From the NCBI RefSeq assembly GCF_007830115.1, contig NZ_VLKP01000006.1, forward strand, positions 62,001 through 126,000: 64,000 nt of DNA, read 5' to 3'. The notes below the pieces were generated by a model that was not told where the DNA came from, did no database searches, and saw only the letters and a list, made by a program, of their open reading frames with translations. Source of the stretch: Aerolutibacter ruishenii. GTDB taxonomy: Bacteria; Pseudomonadota; Gammaproteobacteria; Xanthomonadales; Xanthomonadaceae. Position 1 is the first letter of the stretch; every line of letters starts with the position of its first letter. The position numbers and the translations under genes were made by a program. Shown piece by piece: positions 1 through 9,295 of this stretch.

Positions 1-350
1 ACGCCAAACCGCTTCTTGAAGCCGTTGTCGCTGAAGCCCTGGGTGACCACGCCATCGTCGGTCACCACCACCGGACGACGGATCAGTTGCGGATATTCCT
101 TCAGCAGCAGCTTCCACTCGGCATCCGATCCGGGCGACTTTCGCGCCTCCGGCAACGTGCGCCACGTGGTGGACGACTTGTTGAGCATCGCCTCCCAGCC
201 GCCCAGTTGTTCCTTCCATGCCACCAGCGTGTCCGGCGCCTGCCGCTCGTCACGGTAATCGACGAAGGCATGCGCGACACCGAAGCGGTCCAGCCATCGG
301 GTGGCCTTCCGGCACGTATCGCAGTTCTTCAATCCGTACAGCGTGGTCAT
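1..350 (-). CDS. ArsC/Spx-family thioredoxin-fold protein (YffB-like), 3' end cut by window
   Basis: Partial protein of about 116 residues; the C-terminus lies beyond the left edge. It begins MTTLYGLKNCDTCRKA, the N-terminal strand and CxxC (Cys10, Cys13) typical of the ArsC/Spx/YffB family. The conserved RRPVVV segment near residue 93 also fits. Family members are small thioredoxin-fold oxidoreductases or regulators; YffB-type proteins are glutathione-dependent reductase-like and usually not true arsenate reductases. The ATG lies 5 bp after the dapD stop, so it is probably the last visible gene of the map-glnD-dapD operon. Its exact substrate cannot be told from sequence. Confidence 0.85.
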   Translation of the reverse strand, partial: MTTLYGLKNCDTCRKATRWLDRFGVAHAFVDYRDERQAPDTLVAWKEQLGGWEAMLNKSSTTWRTLPEARKSPGSDAEWKLLLKEYPQLIRRPVVVTDDGVVTQGFSDNGFKKRFG

Positions 351-355
351 GCCGG

Positions 356-1252
356 TCAGTCCGCCAGGCCGCGCAGCAGGTCGTTGATGCTGGTCTTGCC
401 GATGGTCTTCGCATCGACCTGCTTGACGATCACCGCGCAATACAGCGAATGCGAGCCGTCCTTGGCCGGCAACTGGCCGGACACGACCACGCTGTACGGC
501 GGGACATGGCCGTAGCTGATCTCGCCGGTCATGCGGTTGTAGATGCGGGTGCTCTGGCCCAGGAACACGCCCATGCCGATGACGCTGTGGTGGCCAACGA
601 CGAAGCCCTCGACCACTTCCGAGCGCGCGCCGATGAAGCAGTGGTCCTCGATGATCGTCGGGGTGGCCTGCAGCGGCTCCAGCACGCCACCGATCCCGGC
701 GCCTCCGGACAGGTGGCAGTGCTTGCCCACCTGCGCGCAGGAACCCACCGTCGCCCAGGTATCGACCATCGTGCCTTCGCCCACGTGCGCGCCGATGTTG
801 ACGAAGCTCGGCATCAGCACCACGTCCTTGCCGATGAAGGCGCCACGGCGGGCGATCGCGCCCGGCACCACGCGCGCGCCCAGCTTGCGGAACTCGGTTT
901 CGCCGTAGCCGCCGAACCGGGCCGGGACCTTGTCCCAGAACGGCGCTGGCGCGCCCTCGACCACCTGCATGTCGTTGACGCGGAAGTACAGCAGCACCGC
1001 CTTCTTCAACCACTCGTTGACCTTCCAGCCGCCGTCGCCGTCGGGCTCCGCGACGCGGAACCGGCCGTCTTCCAGCCCCGAGATCACGCTTTCCACCGTC
1101 TCGCGCAGTGAACCCTCGATTTCGTCCAGGGTGAGCATCGTGCGCCGTTCCCAGGCGCTGTCGACCATGAACTTCAGCTCATCCACTCCGGGGCCCTTCG
1201 GCGCGGCCTTCTTGCGTGCGGTCTTGCGGGCGGTCTTCTTGGCGGGACTCAT
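356..1252 (-). CDS. dapD: 2,3,4,5-tetrahydropyridine-2,6-dicarboxylate N-succinyltransferase
   Basis: Cytoplasmic enzyme of the succinylase branch of lysine/diaminopimelate synthesis; it transfers succinyl from succinyl-CoA to tetrahydrodipicolinate. The protein has 298 residues, with an N-terminal helical domain (about 25-110) and then left-handed beta-helix hexapeptide repeats (for example [17 protein letters not shown] and [12 protein letters not shown]) over about 130-260. The family is usually near 275 residues. The excess here is a Lys/Arg/Ala/Thr-rich tail ([20 protein letters not shown]) ahead of the catalytic part. The start ATG overlaps the glnD stop (ATGA), which indicates translational coupling. 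The order map-glnD-dapD is the same as in E. coli. Confidence 0.96.
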   Translation of the reverse strand: MSPAKKTARKTARKKAAPKGPGVDELKFMVDSAWERRTMLTLDEIEGSLRETVESVISGLEDGRFRVAEPDGDGGWKVNEWLKKAVLLYFRVNDMQVVEGAPAPFWDKVPARFGGYGETEFRKLGARVVPGAIARRGAFIGKDVVLMPSFVNIGAHVGEGTMVDTWATVGSCAQVGKHCHLSGGAGIGGVLEPLQATPTIIEDHCFIGARSEVVEGFVVGHHSVIGMGVFLGQSTRIYNRMTGEISYGHVPPYSVVVSGQLPAKDGSHSLYCAVIVKQVDAKTIGKTSINDLLRGLAD

Positions 1253-3903
1253 CGGCTTTCTCCATCTAGGCAGGCCAGCAGCGCTTCACGGAGCGCCTGC
1301 TGTGCGGGGTCGTCGAGCGGCAGGTCGCGCTCGTCGGTGATCTGGAACACGTCTTCGGCGCGTTCGCCGAAGGTGGCAATACGGGCATCGTGCACGCGCA
1401 GGCCCTGGTCACGCAGCGCGCACGCCACGTCGGCCAACAGGCCCGGGCGGTCGTTGCACACCAGGCTGAGCATGGTGCGCGGCTGGCCACTCGCGTCGAG
1501 GGTGTAGAAGCCCACCTGCGGCACGATGCGGAAGTGGCGCAGGTGGCGCGGCTGCGCGCGACGCGCGGGGCGAATGGCCTCCAGCGAGCCGGCAAGCGCC
1601 ATGGCGAGCCGGCGTTCGATGTCCTCGGCCGAAGGCGTGGTGCGCGGATCGGCGGGCACCACCTCGAAGCTGTCGAAGATGGTGCCATGCGGGCCATCCA
1701 GCACGCGCGCCTGCTGGATGGCCAGACCACAGCGGTCGAGCGTGGCGACAATCGCGGCGAACAGCCCATCCCGGTCGGGCGAGTGCACGAACACTTCCAA
1801 CGCGCCGGCATGCGCCGACACGGGACGGGCACGCACGCGCGTCTCGCCGGTCGCCACGCCCCGCAGCGATGCCGCCTGCCAGGCCAACTGGTCGGGGCGC
1901 CCGCGCTGGAAGCCGACATCGGGCATGCGTGCGAACAGCGCATCCACTTCCTCGTCGCGCACGCCGAAGGCGCCGAGCATGGCCTTGGCACCGGCGCGCG
2001 TCTCGGCACTCCGCTCGGCGGCGGCCACCGGATTCTCCAGCCCGCGACGCAACGCCAGTCGCGTGGCCGTGTACAGATCGGCGAGCAGGCGGTCTTTCCA
2101 CGCATTCCACAGCTTGGGCGACGTGCCCGCGATGTCGGCGCAGGTCAGCAGGTACAGGTGGTCCAGCCGCTCGCGATCGGCCACCACCGTGGCAAAGCGG
2201 TGGATCACGTCCGGGTCGGCGATGTCCTGTTTCTGGGCGGTCAAGGACATCAACAGGTGCTGGCGGACCAGCCACTCCACCAGCGCGGTGGCGCCTTCGG
2301 ACAGGCCCATCGTTTCGCAGAACGCGCGCGCATCCACCGCGCCGAGTTCGGAATGGTCGCCCCCGCGCCCCTTGGCGATGTCATGGAACAGCCCGGCGAG
2401 CAGCAACAATTCCGGCTTGTGCAGGCGTGGCCAGACCTCGTGGGCCAGTACGAAGCGTTCGTCTGCCTGCCCGGACGCGAACGAGGCGAGGTTCTTCAGT
2501 ACGGCCAGCGTGTGCTGGTCCACCGTGTACACGTGGAACAGGTCGAACTGCATGCGACCGGATACGTTGGAAAACGCGGGGATCCAGCGGCCCAACAGGC
2601 CCAGCCGCGCCATGCGCGACAACGTGCCCACCGGATTCGGCCCGCGCAACAACTGCATGAAGCGATGCCGCAGCGCGGGCGCTGCCTCTTCGTACGACGG
2701 CAGCATCGGCAGCGTCTCGGCCAACGCGCGGGCCGTGCGCGAATGCAGGCCGCGCACGTCGGTGCGCTGGGCCCACACCGCGAACAGCGCCAGCATCGCA
2801 TCGGGCGTGCGCGGCCAGACCGGATCACGCGCGGCCAGGTACCCCCGGCGCAGTTCGAACAGGTCATCGATCGGTTCCGGCTCGGCCTCGCCTTCGAGTT
2901 GCTCCTCGAAACGCTGCAGCAACCGGTCGCCGATCCGCAGCACCAGCGCGGCGCTGCGATAGAAGCCCTGCATCATCTGCTCGACGCCGAGATTGCCGGC
3001 GCTGTCCTCGTGCCCCAACCGCGCCGCCAGCAGCTTCTGGTAATCAAAACGCAGGCGCTCCTCGCGTTTTCCGGCCACCAGATGCAGCCCCCAACGCAGC
3101 CGCGACAGCGCCTGTCGTTCGCGTCGGATGGTGGCAACCTCATCCGCTCCCATCAGGCCGATGGCGACCAGCGAATCCATGTCGCCCGTCCCGAGGATGC
3201 GCAGCGCCATCCAGCGCAGGGTATGCACGTCACGCAGGCCACCCGGCCCTTCCTTCAGGTTGGGCTCCAGATTGTCGGCGGTGTCACCGTACCGTGCGTG
3301 GCGCAGCCGCAGTTCCTCGCGCTTGGCGGCAAAGAAGTCGCGTGCCGGCCACACCAGCGAAGGGCTGACCGCGTCCTGCAGGGCAACGGTGGCCGCGTCT
3401 TCCGCCACCAGGGGCCTGGATTCCAGCAGCGCGGTCATGACGGTGAGGTCGGCGGCCGCCTCGGTGCATTGCATCGCCGAACGCACGGCATGCCCCGCCT
3501 GCAACCCTGCATCCCACAACAGGGCGATGAAGCGCGCCAACGCGTCGGCGTGGGCGACCTGGGCCGACGGCTCGGCCAGCACCAGCAGGTCGATGTCCGA
3601 CTGCGGGAACAGCTCGCCACGGCCGTAACCCCCCACGGCGAACAGCGCCAGGCCTTCGTCGGTGTCCACGCAGCGCCGCCATGCGGCCACGACCTGCGTG
3701 TCCACGCCAGCGGTCCGCGCCTTCAGCAGGCGATCGATGTCGCAATCGGCCTTGAACGATGTCGCCAACGTGGCGTCGAGTCGCGCCACCGCCGCGCGTG
3801 CGGCCGCGGCCCATGTCGCGTCATCCAGCGGGGACGTACCCGGATCGGAGAGGCCGGCCACCGGCTCCGGTGCAGGGGCGTCGCCGGCGCCCTCGCCGCT
3901 CAT
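1249..3903 (-). CDS. glnD: Bifunctional [protein-PII] uridylyltransferase/uridylyl-removing enzyme
   Basis: Primary nitrogen sensor: it uridylylates or deuridylylates PII proteins in response to glutamine. From the chosen ATG the protein has 884 residues, as expected for the family. Visible domains are a nucleotidyltransferase core with [17 protein letters not shown] around residues 84-106, an HD hydrolase domain with [15 protein letters not shown] around 504-518, and two C-terminal ACT domains (about 696-770 and 808-880; [10 protein letters not shown]). An ATG 25 codons upstream is in frame, but it lies inside map and adds an Arg-rich stretch. The chosen ATG overlaps the map stop (ATGA) and is preferred. 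Confidence 0.96.
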   Translation of the reverse strand: MSGEGAGDAPAPEPVAGLSDPGTSPLDDATWAAAARAAVARLDATLATSFKADCDIDRLLKARTAGVDTQVVAAWRRCVDTDEGLALFAVGGYGRGELFPQSDIDLLVLAEPSAQVAHADALARFIALLWDAGLQAGHAVRSAMQCTEAAADLTVMTALLESRPLVAEDAATVALQDAVSPSLVWPARDFFAAKREELRLRHARYGDTADNLEPNLKEGPGGLRDVHTLRWMALRILGTGDMDSLVAIGLMGADEVATIRRERQALSRLRWGLHLVAGKREERLRFDYQKLLAARLGHEDSAGNLGVEQMMQGFYRSAALVLRIGDRLLQRFEEQLEGEAEPEPIDDLFELRRGYLAARDPVWPRTPDAMLALFAVWAQRTDVRGLHSRTARALAETLPMLPSYEEAAPALRHRFMQLLRGPNPVGTLSRMARLGLLGRWIPAFSNVSGRMQFDLFHVYTVDQHTLAVLKNLASFASGQADERFVLAHEVWPRLHKPELLLLAGLFHDIAKGRGGDHSELGAVDARAFCETMGLSEGATALVEWLVRQHLLMSLTAQKQDIADPDVIHRFATVVADRERLDHLYLLTCADIAGTSPKLWNAWKDRLLADLYTATRLALRRGLENPVAAAERSAETRAGAKAMLGAFGVRDEEVDALFARMPDVGFQRGRPDQLAWQAASLRGVATGETRVRARPVSAHAGALEVFVHSPDRDGLFAAIVATLDRCGLAIQQARVLDGPHGTIFDSFEVVPADPRTTPSAEDIERRLAMALAGSLEAIRPARRAQPRHLRHFRIVPQVGFYTLDASGQPRTMLSLVCNDRPGLLADVACALRDQGLRVHDARIATFGERAEDVFQITDERDLPLDDPAQQALREALLACLDGESR

Positions 3904-4676
3904 AGGTCGTTGTCGTCGCCCGGCAGGCGGGTCAGGATCTCCACGCCGTCGTCGGTGACTGCCACGGTGTGCTCCCACTGTGCCGAGAGCTTGCGGTCCT
4001 TGGTCACCACGGTCCAGCCATCCGGCAGCAGGCGCGTATGGCGCGTACCTTCGTTGATCATCGGCTCGATGGTGAAGGTCATGCCCGGCTTGAGCACCAC
4101 GCCCTCACCGGCATGGCCGTAATGCAGCACCTGCGGGTCCTCGTGGTAGACCTTGCCGATCCCGTGGCCGCAGTACTCGCGCACGACGCTGAAGCGCTCG
4201 GCCTCGGCGTATGCCTGGATGGCCGCGCCGATATCGCCCAGCGTGGCCCCCGGCTTGACCATGCGGATGCCGCGGAACATCGCCTCGCGGGTCACCTCGA
4301 CCAGGCGCTTGGCCATGACCGACGGGGTGCCGACGTAGTACATGCGGCTGGTGTCGCCGTGCCAGCCGTCCTTGATGACGGTGACATCGATGTTGACGAT
4401 GTCACCCTCCTTCAGCACCTTGCCGGGGCCGGGGATGCCGTGGCAGATGACGTTGTTGACCGAGGTGCAGACGGTCTTGGGGAATCCCTTGTAGCCGACG
4501 TTGGCCGGGATGGCCTGCTGCACGTTCACGATGTGGTCGTGGCAGATGCGGTCCAGTTCCTCGGTGGTCACGCCCGGCTTCACGTGCGGGGCGACGATCT
4601 GCAGCACTTCGGCGGCCAGGCGGCCGGCGACGCGCATCTTCTCGATGTCTTCGGGGGTCTTGAGGGTGATTGCCAT
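3900..4676 (-). CDS. map: Methionine aminopeptidase, type I
   Basis: Removes the initiator methionine from nascent proteins. It has 258 residues (E. coli enzyme 264) and starts MAITLKTPEDIEKMRVAGRLA, the usual type Ia beginning. The pita-bread-fold metal ligands are recognisable: Asp in NIDVTVIKDGWHGDTSR (two Asp), His in YCGHGIG, Glu in TIEPMI and Glu in WEHTVAV. Longer in-frame readings upstream enter the non-coding palindromic region and are rejected. It is first gene of the minus-strand operon map-glnD-dapD and divergent from rpsB, the arrangement conserved in Gammaproteobacteria. Confidence 0.97.
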   Translation of the reverse strand: MAITLKTPEDIEKMRVAGRLAAEVLQIVAPHVKPGVTTEELDRICHDHIVNVQQAIPANVGYKGFPKTVCTSVNNVICHGIPGPGKVLKEGDIVNIDVTVIKDGWHGDTSRMYYVGTPSVMAKRLVEVTREAMFRGIRMVKPGATLGDIGAAIQAYAEAERFSVVREYCGHGIGKVYHEDPQVLHYGHAGEGVVLKPGMTFTIEPMINEGTRHTRLLPDGWTVVTKDRKLSAQWEHTVAVTDDGVEILTRLPGDDNDL

Positions 4677-4758
4677 TCGCACATTATCCCTGATCCGCAC
4701 TGGGGTTGCCTGATGGTTGCTGGGGGAAGTGCGCCTGGGCTGGCTGCCGAACGGGAGC

Positions 4759-4863
4759 GGGCGATGGGCTCGGGTTGTTCCAGCCCTCCAACGCGGCATC
4801 CTGCCGCGAGTCGGGCCGCGGGTCATCCATGGCCCGCTTTTCCACAACCCAAGCCCATCGCCC
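4759..4863. repeat. Nested palindromic intergenic element (copy 1)
   Basis: Outer arms 4759-4778 and 4844-4863 are inverted repeats matching at 19 of 20 positions. The 65-bp loop contains two further hairpins: 4791-4807 (7-bp perfect stem CGCGGCA/TGCCGCG) and 4818-4837 (GCGGGTCAT-CC-ATGGCCCGC, one G-U pair on one strand). The overall plan, a long stem with two small internal hairpins having CATCC-type apices, is repeated at 36948-37061. It lies between divergent map and rpsB and covers the region just upstream of map. It could be a mobile or REP-like element, or a structured RNA; there is no ORF worth calling in it. Confidence 0.75.
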
Positions 4864-5045
4864 ACTCCCTCCTCCACCCGCCTTCTCCTGCCCGCTGTCC
4901 CTCCCCGGCGCTCCCAGGTACCCACAGCTCACTGCCGACCTGCCCTCCACTGGGCCGTTGCCCGGTTGTCCGGGTGTCTGGCCGCCCCATTGCCCCGAGC
5001 TCCACAGCCCTGACAACCTCCCTGGGCCCAAGCCACCTGGGTAAG

Positions 5046-5074
5046 TTGCCCCGGGTTGCCACTCAAGCTAAACT
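5046..5074 (+). promoter_or_regulatory. Putative rpsB-tsf promoter
   Basis: TTGCCC (5046-5051) and TAAACT (5069-5074) are separated by exactly 17 bp, a reasonable sigma70-type pair in this GC-rich genome. The initiation site would be near 5081, about 265 nt before the rpsB start. Not proven by sequence alone. Confidence 0.5.
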
Positions 5075-5345
5075 TTCGCGGCTATGTGCCCGGATTGTCC
5101 GGCCACATGCCGCCCACGCCGGGCGTCAGTGACGGGGTTCAACCTCAGTCCCAGGCGAATACACACCTGCCGCCACAGCCCGTCCCGGGGTGCCCTCAAG
5201 TCCTTATGGATCAATTCCTTAAGGGCCGTGGGGTTCGGAGACGGAAGCGACAGGGAGGCCCAACCCCGGAACCCTTGCCCCCGCCCCGTGCGCGGGCAGC
5301 CGCACACCTTTCCGCGGCCGGTTCCACTGCCTGGAGTTACAAGCA
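5075..5345 (+). promoter_or_regulatory. Long rpsB 5' leader, probably structured
   Basis: About 265 nt of untranslated leader follow the predicted promoter. Near its middle is a locally A/T-rich stem-loop (arms 5192-5200 and 5218-5226, one mismatch, with a TTATGGATCAATT loop) that stands out from the GC-rich context. A TGGAG ribosome binding site precedes the rpsB ATG. In Gammaproteobacteria the rpsB leader is a known target of autoregulation by ribosomal protein S2; whether this leader has that fold is inference. The rest of the 4677-5345 gap holds the palindromic element and no supportable gene. Confidence 0.4.
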
Positions 5346-6149
5346 ATGCCCCAGATCACCATGCGCCAGATGCTGGAAGCCGGCGTCCACTTCGGCCACC
5401 AGACCCGCTACTGGAACCCGAAGATGGGCCCGTACATCTTCGGCGCCCGCGGCAAGATCCACATCATCAACCTCGAGAAGACCGTTCCGCTGTTCAACGA
5501 CGCGATGAACTTCATCTCGGGCGTCGCCCAGAAGCGCGGCATGATCCTGTTCCTCGGCACCAAGCGCTCGGCGCGTGATGCCATCAAGGAAGAGGCCGAG
5601 CGCTGCGGCATGCCGTTCATGAACCAGCGCTGGCTGGGCGGCACCCTGACCAACTTCCGCACCGTGAAGCAGTCGGTCGCCCGTCTGAAGGAACTGGAAG
5701 CCGCCGAGACCGACGGCACCTTCCAGAAGCTGGTCAAGCACGAAGTGCTGGGCCTGCGCCGCGAGCGCGACAAGCTGGAAGCCTCGCTGGGCGGCATCAA
5801 GGAAATGAACCGCCTGCCCGACGCCATCTTCGTGATCGACATCGGCCACGAAGACATCGCGATCAAGGAAGCCAAGAAGCTCGGCATCCCGGTCATCGCG
5901 GTGGTCGACACCAACTACAACCCGGAGCTGGTTGACTACGCGATCCCGGGCAACGACGACGCCATCCGCGCCGTGCAGCTGTACGCCCGCGCCGCCGCCG
6001 ACGCGGTGCTGGAAGGCAAGGCCGCTGCTCCGCAGGCCGGCGTGCGCGAGGAAGAGTTCGCCGCTGCCGCCGAGGGCGAGGAGGCCGCCGAGGCCCCGAA
6101 GGCCCGTCGTGCTCCGGCCAAGAAGGCCAAGGCCGACTCGGCCGAGTAA
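5346..6149 (+). CDS. rpsB: 30S ribosomal protein S2
   Basis: Structural protein of the 30S subunit. It starts [20 protein letters not shown] and contains the S2 signatures [13 protein letters not shown] and the [24 protein letters not shown] segment. At 267 residues it is somewhat longer than E. coli S2 (241) because of an Ala/Glu/Lys-rich C-terminal tail (from about residue 225) ending in a Lys-rich stretch. It forms the first gene of rpsB-tsf, with 173 bp between the two genes. The start follows a TGGAG ribosome binding site. Confidence 0.98.
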   Translation: MPQITMRQMLEAGVHFGHQTRYWNPKMGPYIFGARGKIHIINLEKTVPLFNDAMNFISGVAQKRGMILFLGTKRSARDAIKEEAERCGMPFMNQRWLGGTLTNFRTVKQSVARLKELEAAETDGTFQKLVKHEVLGLRRERDKLEASLGGIKEMNRLPDAIFVIDIGHEDIAIKEAKKLGIPVIAVVDTNYNPELVDYAIPGNDDAIRAVQLYARAAADAVLEGKAAAPQAGVREEEFAAAAEGEEAAEAPKARRAPAKKAKADSAE

Positions 6150-6158
6150 GCGTGCCGT

Positions 6159-6190
6159 AACGCCGCCGCGCCAGACTGGCCGGCGGCGTT
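6159..6190 (+). terminator. Strong hairpin between rpsB and tsf (attenuator-like)
   Basis: Perfect 10-bp stem AACGCCGCCG / CGGCGGCGTT (6159-6168 and 6181-6190) with a 12-nt loop, starting 10 nt after the rpsB stop. No T-tract follows, so full intrinsic termination is unlikely. It is more plausibly a partial attenuator or an mRNA-stabilising or processing element in the rpsB-tsf transcript. Confidence 0.5.
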
Positions 6191-6322
6191 CACCGCGGTG
6201 GCTTCACGCCATCGCCCACTTTTGCCGGTCCGGACGCAGCGGGGAGCCTGTGCCCCGCCCCATCCGGCCCATCGCAGCCTGCCCGCTGCGCCCGGTCCGG
6301 CCACACATCGAGGTAAATTCCC

Positions 6323-7201
6323 ATGGCAGAAATCACCGCCTCCCTGGTCAAGGAACTCCGCGAGCGCACCGGCGCCGGCATGATGGAGTGCAAGAAGGCC
6401 CTGACCGAGAACAACGGCGACATCGACGCCGCGGCCGAGTGGCTGCGCAAGTCGGGCCTGGCCAAGGCCGACAAGAAGGCTGACCGCGTGGCCGCCGAAG
6501 GCCGCATCGCGCTGGCCCAGGACGGCGGCAAGGCCGTGCTGGTCGAGATCAACTCCGAGACCGACTTCGTGGCGAAGGACGAGAACTTCATCGCCTTCAC
6601 CAACGCCGTCGCCCAGGCCGCCCTGGCTGCCGGCGCCGCCGACGCCGAAGCGGTGAAGGCCGCCAAGGTCGCGTCCGGCGAGACCGTGGAAGAGTCCCGC
6701 GCCGCCGCCATCGCCAAGCTCGGCGAGAACATCCAGGTCCGTCGCCTGGCCGTGGTCAACACCGACAACAACGTCGCGGCCTACGTGCACGGCGGCAAGA
6801 TCGGCGTGCTGGTCGAGCTCAAGGGCGGCGACGCCGAGCTGGCCCGTGGCATCGCGATGCACGTCGCGGCGATGAACCCGCCGTACGTCAAGGCTGCCGA
6901 CGTCCCGGCCGCCTTCGTCGAGAAGGAAAAGGAAATCGAGCTGGCCAAGATGAGCGACAAGGACAAGGCCAAGCCGGCCGACATCCTGGAGAAGATCATC
7001 AGCGGCAAGATCAACAAGATCGTCAACGAGGTCACCCTGTACGGCCAGCCGTATGTGCTGAACGGCGACCAGACCGTCGAGCAGGCCGTCAAGGCCGCCG
7101 GTGCCGAAGTCATCGGCTTCCAGCGCCTGGTCGTGGGCGAAGGCATCGAGAAGGTGGTGGAAGACTACGCCGCCGAGGTCGCCAAGGCTATGCAGGTCTG
7201 A
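6323..7201 (+). CDS. tsf: Elongation factor Ts
   Basis: Guanine nucleotide exchange factor for EF-Tu. It has 292 residues, close to the usual 283. The N-terminal UBA-like module with [14 protein letters not shown] (residues 14-27) and the core motif [11 protein letters not shown] (about 80-90), which inserts into EF-Tu, are both clear. The C-terminal segment has the expected Ile/Lys-rich coiled-coil ([16 protein letters not shown]). It follows rpsB and is ended by a strong intrinsic terminator. Confidence 0.98.
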   Translation: MAEITASLVKELRERTGAGMMECKKALTENNGDIDAAAEWLRKSGLAKADKKADRVAAEGRIALAQDGGKAVLVEINSETDFVAKDENFIAFTNAVAQAALAAGAADAEAVKAAKVASGETVEESRAAAIAKLGENIQVRRLAVVNTDNNVAAYVHGGKIGVLVELKGGDAELARGIAMHVAAMNPPYVKAADVPAAFVEKEKEIELAKMSDKDKAKPADILEKIISGKINKIVNEVTLYGQPYVLNGDQTVEQAVKAAGAEVIGFQRLVVGEGIEKVVEDYAAEVAKAMQV

Positions 7202-7233
7202 CCTGCCCAGTCGCGACATCGCTGCACCTGGAG

Positions 7234-7264
7234 AGGTCGCGCACTGCGCGACCTTTCTTTTTTT
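7234..7264 (+). terminator. Rho-independent terminator of rpsB-tsf
   Basis: Perfect 9-bp stem AGGTCGCGC / GCGCGACCT with an ACT loop (7234-7254), followed directly by a T-rich run (TTCTTTTTTTT, to 7264). It lies 33 bp after the tsf stop and is the clearest intrinsic terminator in the window. Confidence 0.93.
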
Positions 7265-7350
7265 GCCGGACAGGAATTGCCGCGCATGGCGCGCGGGCCG
7301 CGTCGCCCGCTCACCGCCACCATGATGGGTGCAGGACCGGGTGCGTCAGT

Positions 7351-7356
7351 TACAAT
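7351..7356 (+). promoter_or_regulatory. -10 element upstream of pyrH
   Basis: TACAAT, a near-perfect -10 hexamer, 30 bp upstream of the pyrH ATG and downstream of the tsf terminator. This is consistent with a separate promoter for pyrH. No convincing -35 hexamer is seen at 16-18 bp. Confidence 0.45.
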
Positions 7357-7385
7357 TCCGCTGCCCATTGACCACCGAGGCCCCC

Positions 7386-8120
7386 ATGTCCCAACTCGCC
7401 TACCGCCGCGTCCTCCTGAAACTCTCCGGCGAGGCGCTGATGGGCGACGAGGACTACGGCATCGATCCCAAGGTGATCGGCCGCCTGGCCCAGGAGGTCA
7501 TGGAGGCGCGCGAGGCCGGGGCGGAAATTGCCCTGGTCATCGGCGGCGGCAACATCTTCCGCGGTGCGGGCCTGGCCGCCGGCGGCATGGATCGGGTCAC
7601 CGGCGACCAGATGGGCATGCTGGCCACCGTCATCAATGCGCTGGCCATGCAGGACGCGCTGGAAAAGCTGGGCGGCAAGGCGCGGGTCATGAGCGCCATC
7701 AAGATCAACGACGTGTGCGAGGACTACATCCGCCGCCGTGCCATCCGCCACCTGGAGAAGGGACGGCTGGTGATCTTCGCCGCGGGCGTCGGGGCCCCGT
7801 TCTTCACCACCGATTCCGGCGCCGCCCTGCGCGCGGTCGAGATCGGCGCGGACCTGCTGCTCAAGGCCACCAAGGTCGACGGGGTGTACGACAAGGACCC
7901 GAAAAAGCATGCGGATGCGGTCCGTTACGACCAGCTGACCTACGACGAGGTCATTGCCCGCGACCTGCAGGTGATGGATACCGCGGCCTTCGCCCTGTGC
8001 CGCGACAGTGACCTGCCGCTGCGCATCTTCGACATGAGCCAGCCGGGCGTGCTGCTGCGGATCCTGCGCGGCGAGAAGATCGGCACGCTGGTGCAGGGCC
8101 GCAACGGCGCGGCGGCCTGA
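7386..8120 (+). CDS. pyrH: UMP kinase
   Basis: Phosphorylates UMP to UDP with ATP in pyrimidine nucleotide synthesis. The protein has 244 residues, belongs to the amino-acid-kinase fold (AAK) family and resembles E. coli UMP kinase (241). Conserved segments are LLKLSGEAL near the N-terminus, [10 protein letters not shown], the [16 protein letters not shown] motif and [13 protein letters not shown]. An in-frame start 19 codons upstream would lie in the promoter region, so the ATG at 7386 is chosen. It sits between tsf and frr as in related genomes, but a CDF transporter gene has been placed directly after it. Confidence 0.97.
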   Translation: MSQLAYRRVLLKLSGEALMGDEDYGIDPKVIGRLAQEVMEAREAGAEIALVIGGGNIFRGAGLAAGGMDRVTGDQMGMLATVINALAMQDALEKLGGKARVMSAIKINDVCEDYIRRRAIRHLEKGRLVIFAAGVGAPFFTTDSGAALRAVEIGADLLLKATKVDGVYDKDPKKHADAVRYDQLTYDEVIARDLQVMDTAAFALCRDSDLPLRIFDMSQPGVLLRILRGEKIGTLVQGRNGAAA

Positions 8121-8140
8121 CGCTGCACCCCGGGCAGGCC

Positions 8141-9151
8141 ATGTCGCTCCACCACCACGGCCACGACGGGCACGGACACGGGCACGACGGCACCCGCGCG
8201 TTCGCCGCGGTCACGCTGATCAACCTGCTATACACCGTCCTCGAGGCTGGCTACGGCTTCGCGACCAATTCGCTGGCCCTGCTGTCGGATGCGCTGCATA
8301 ACTTCGGCGACGTGCTGGGGCTGGCCCTGGCCTGGGGCGCGGCGGTCATCGCCCGACGCCCGCCCACGGGCCGCCACACGTATGGCTGGCGCCGCGCCAC
8401 GCTGCTCTCGCCACTGGCCAATGCCACGCTGCTGGTGGCGTTTTCCGGCGCGCTGGCCTGGGAGGCCATCCGCCGTTTCACCGCCCCGCCGGACGTGCCC
8501 GGCATGCCGGTCATGGTCGTGGCCTCCATCGGCATCGCGGTCAACCTCGGTGCCGCCTGGTTCGTGCGCGATGGCCACGCCCACGACCTGAACCGGCGCG
8601 GCGCCTTCCTGCACCTGATGGCCGATGCGGCCGTGTCGCTGGCGGCTGTGGTGGCAGGACTGGGCATCTGGTGGCGGGGCTGGGCGTGGCTGGACCCCGC
8701 CACCGCGCTGCTGGTGGGCCTGGTGGTGGCCGTGAGCGCTTTCCTGCTGCTGCGCGAGAGTTTTGACGCGGCAATGGATGCCGTACCCAAGAACATCAAC
8801 CAGGAGGCGGTGGCCGCGTTCCTCAGGGACCAGCCCGGCGTTATTGCGGTGCACCACGTGCACATCTGGTCGCTGGGCGCGGGCGAAGTAGCCATGACCG
8901 CGCACCTGGTGCGCCCCTACGACGAGCACCACGACCACTTCATCGACGCACTCAACCAGGCGTTGGACGAGCGTTTCGGCATCAACCACCCGACGTTGCA
9001 GGTGGAACACGGGAAGTCGTGCAGGCACGACCTGCACGAGCGGGCGCCGCACGGACAACTCGAGGGCGCGCACGGCCACGACGACGACGGCCTCGGCCAC
9101 CCCGACGGGCACGACCACGACCACGACCACGGGCCGGGCCACAGGCACTGA
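8141..9151 (+). CDS. Cation diffusion facilitator (zinc efflux) transporter, His-rich termini
   Basis: Inner-membrane divalent-metal/proton antiporter of the CDF family, ZitB/CzcD-like, with 336 residues. A His-rich N-terminal segment (MSLHHHGHDGHGHGHDG) precedes about six transmembrane helices. Metal-site motifs are SDALHNFGD in TM2 and HLMADAAVS in TM5, giving His/Asp in each, the pattern usually associated with zinc selectivity. A cytoplasmic domain follows with VHHVHIWSLGAGEVAMTAHL, then a very His/Asp-rich tail (about residues 300-336). It begins 20 bp after pyrH and probably shares its transcript. Its presence between pyrH and frr is unusual; metal specificity is inferred. Confidence 0.9.
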   Translation: MSLHHHGHDGHGHGHDGTRAFAAVTLINLLYTVLEAGYGFATNSLALLSDALHNFGDVLGLALAWGAAVIARRPPTGRHTYGWRRATLLSPLANATLLVAFSGALAWEAIRRFTAPPDVPGMPVMVVASIGIAVNLGAAWFVRDGHAHDLNRRGAFLHLMADAAVSLAAVVAGLGIWWRGWAWLDPATALLVGLVVAVSAFLLLRESFDAAMDAVPKNINQEAVAAFLRDQPGVIAVHHVHIWSLGAGEVAMTAHLVRPYDEHHDHFIDALNQALDERFGINHPTLQVEHGKSCRHDLHERAPHGQLEGAHGHDDDGLGHPDGHDHDHDHGPGHRH

Positions 9152-9256
9152 AACCTGCCCTGCGTCCATGCGTCGACCGCCATGTGACGCCCCTGCGACC
9201 GCCCCCCGCGGACGCTCCCCGCGCCGCTTTCATGGCCCGCACCCCTCCGCTCCCCC

Positions 9257-9262
9257 TATAAT
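9257..9262 (+). promoter_or_regulatory. -10 element upstream of frr
   Basis: Consensus TATAAT 34 bp before the frr ATG. No good -35 match is seen at the normal spacing. It suggests that frr and the downstream envelope genes can be transcribed independently of pyrH-CDF. Confidence 0.5.
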
Positions 9263-9295
9263 CCCGCGATTACCGCTACAGGATCGGAGCCGGCG

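Noticed and set aside
1390-4122. A 910-codon open frame on the plus strand antisense to glnD and map.
   Set aside because: It is a GC-rich shadow: His/Arg/Gln/Ala-heavy composition, no domains, and it lies wholly opposite well-supported genes.
4706-5062. Several 70-115-codon open frames in the map-rpsB gap.
   Set aside because: They cross the nested palindrome on both strands, are Pro/Arg/Gly-rich, and have no ribosome binding sites or similarity to known families.
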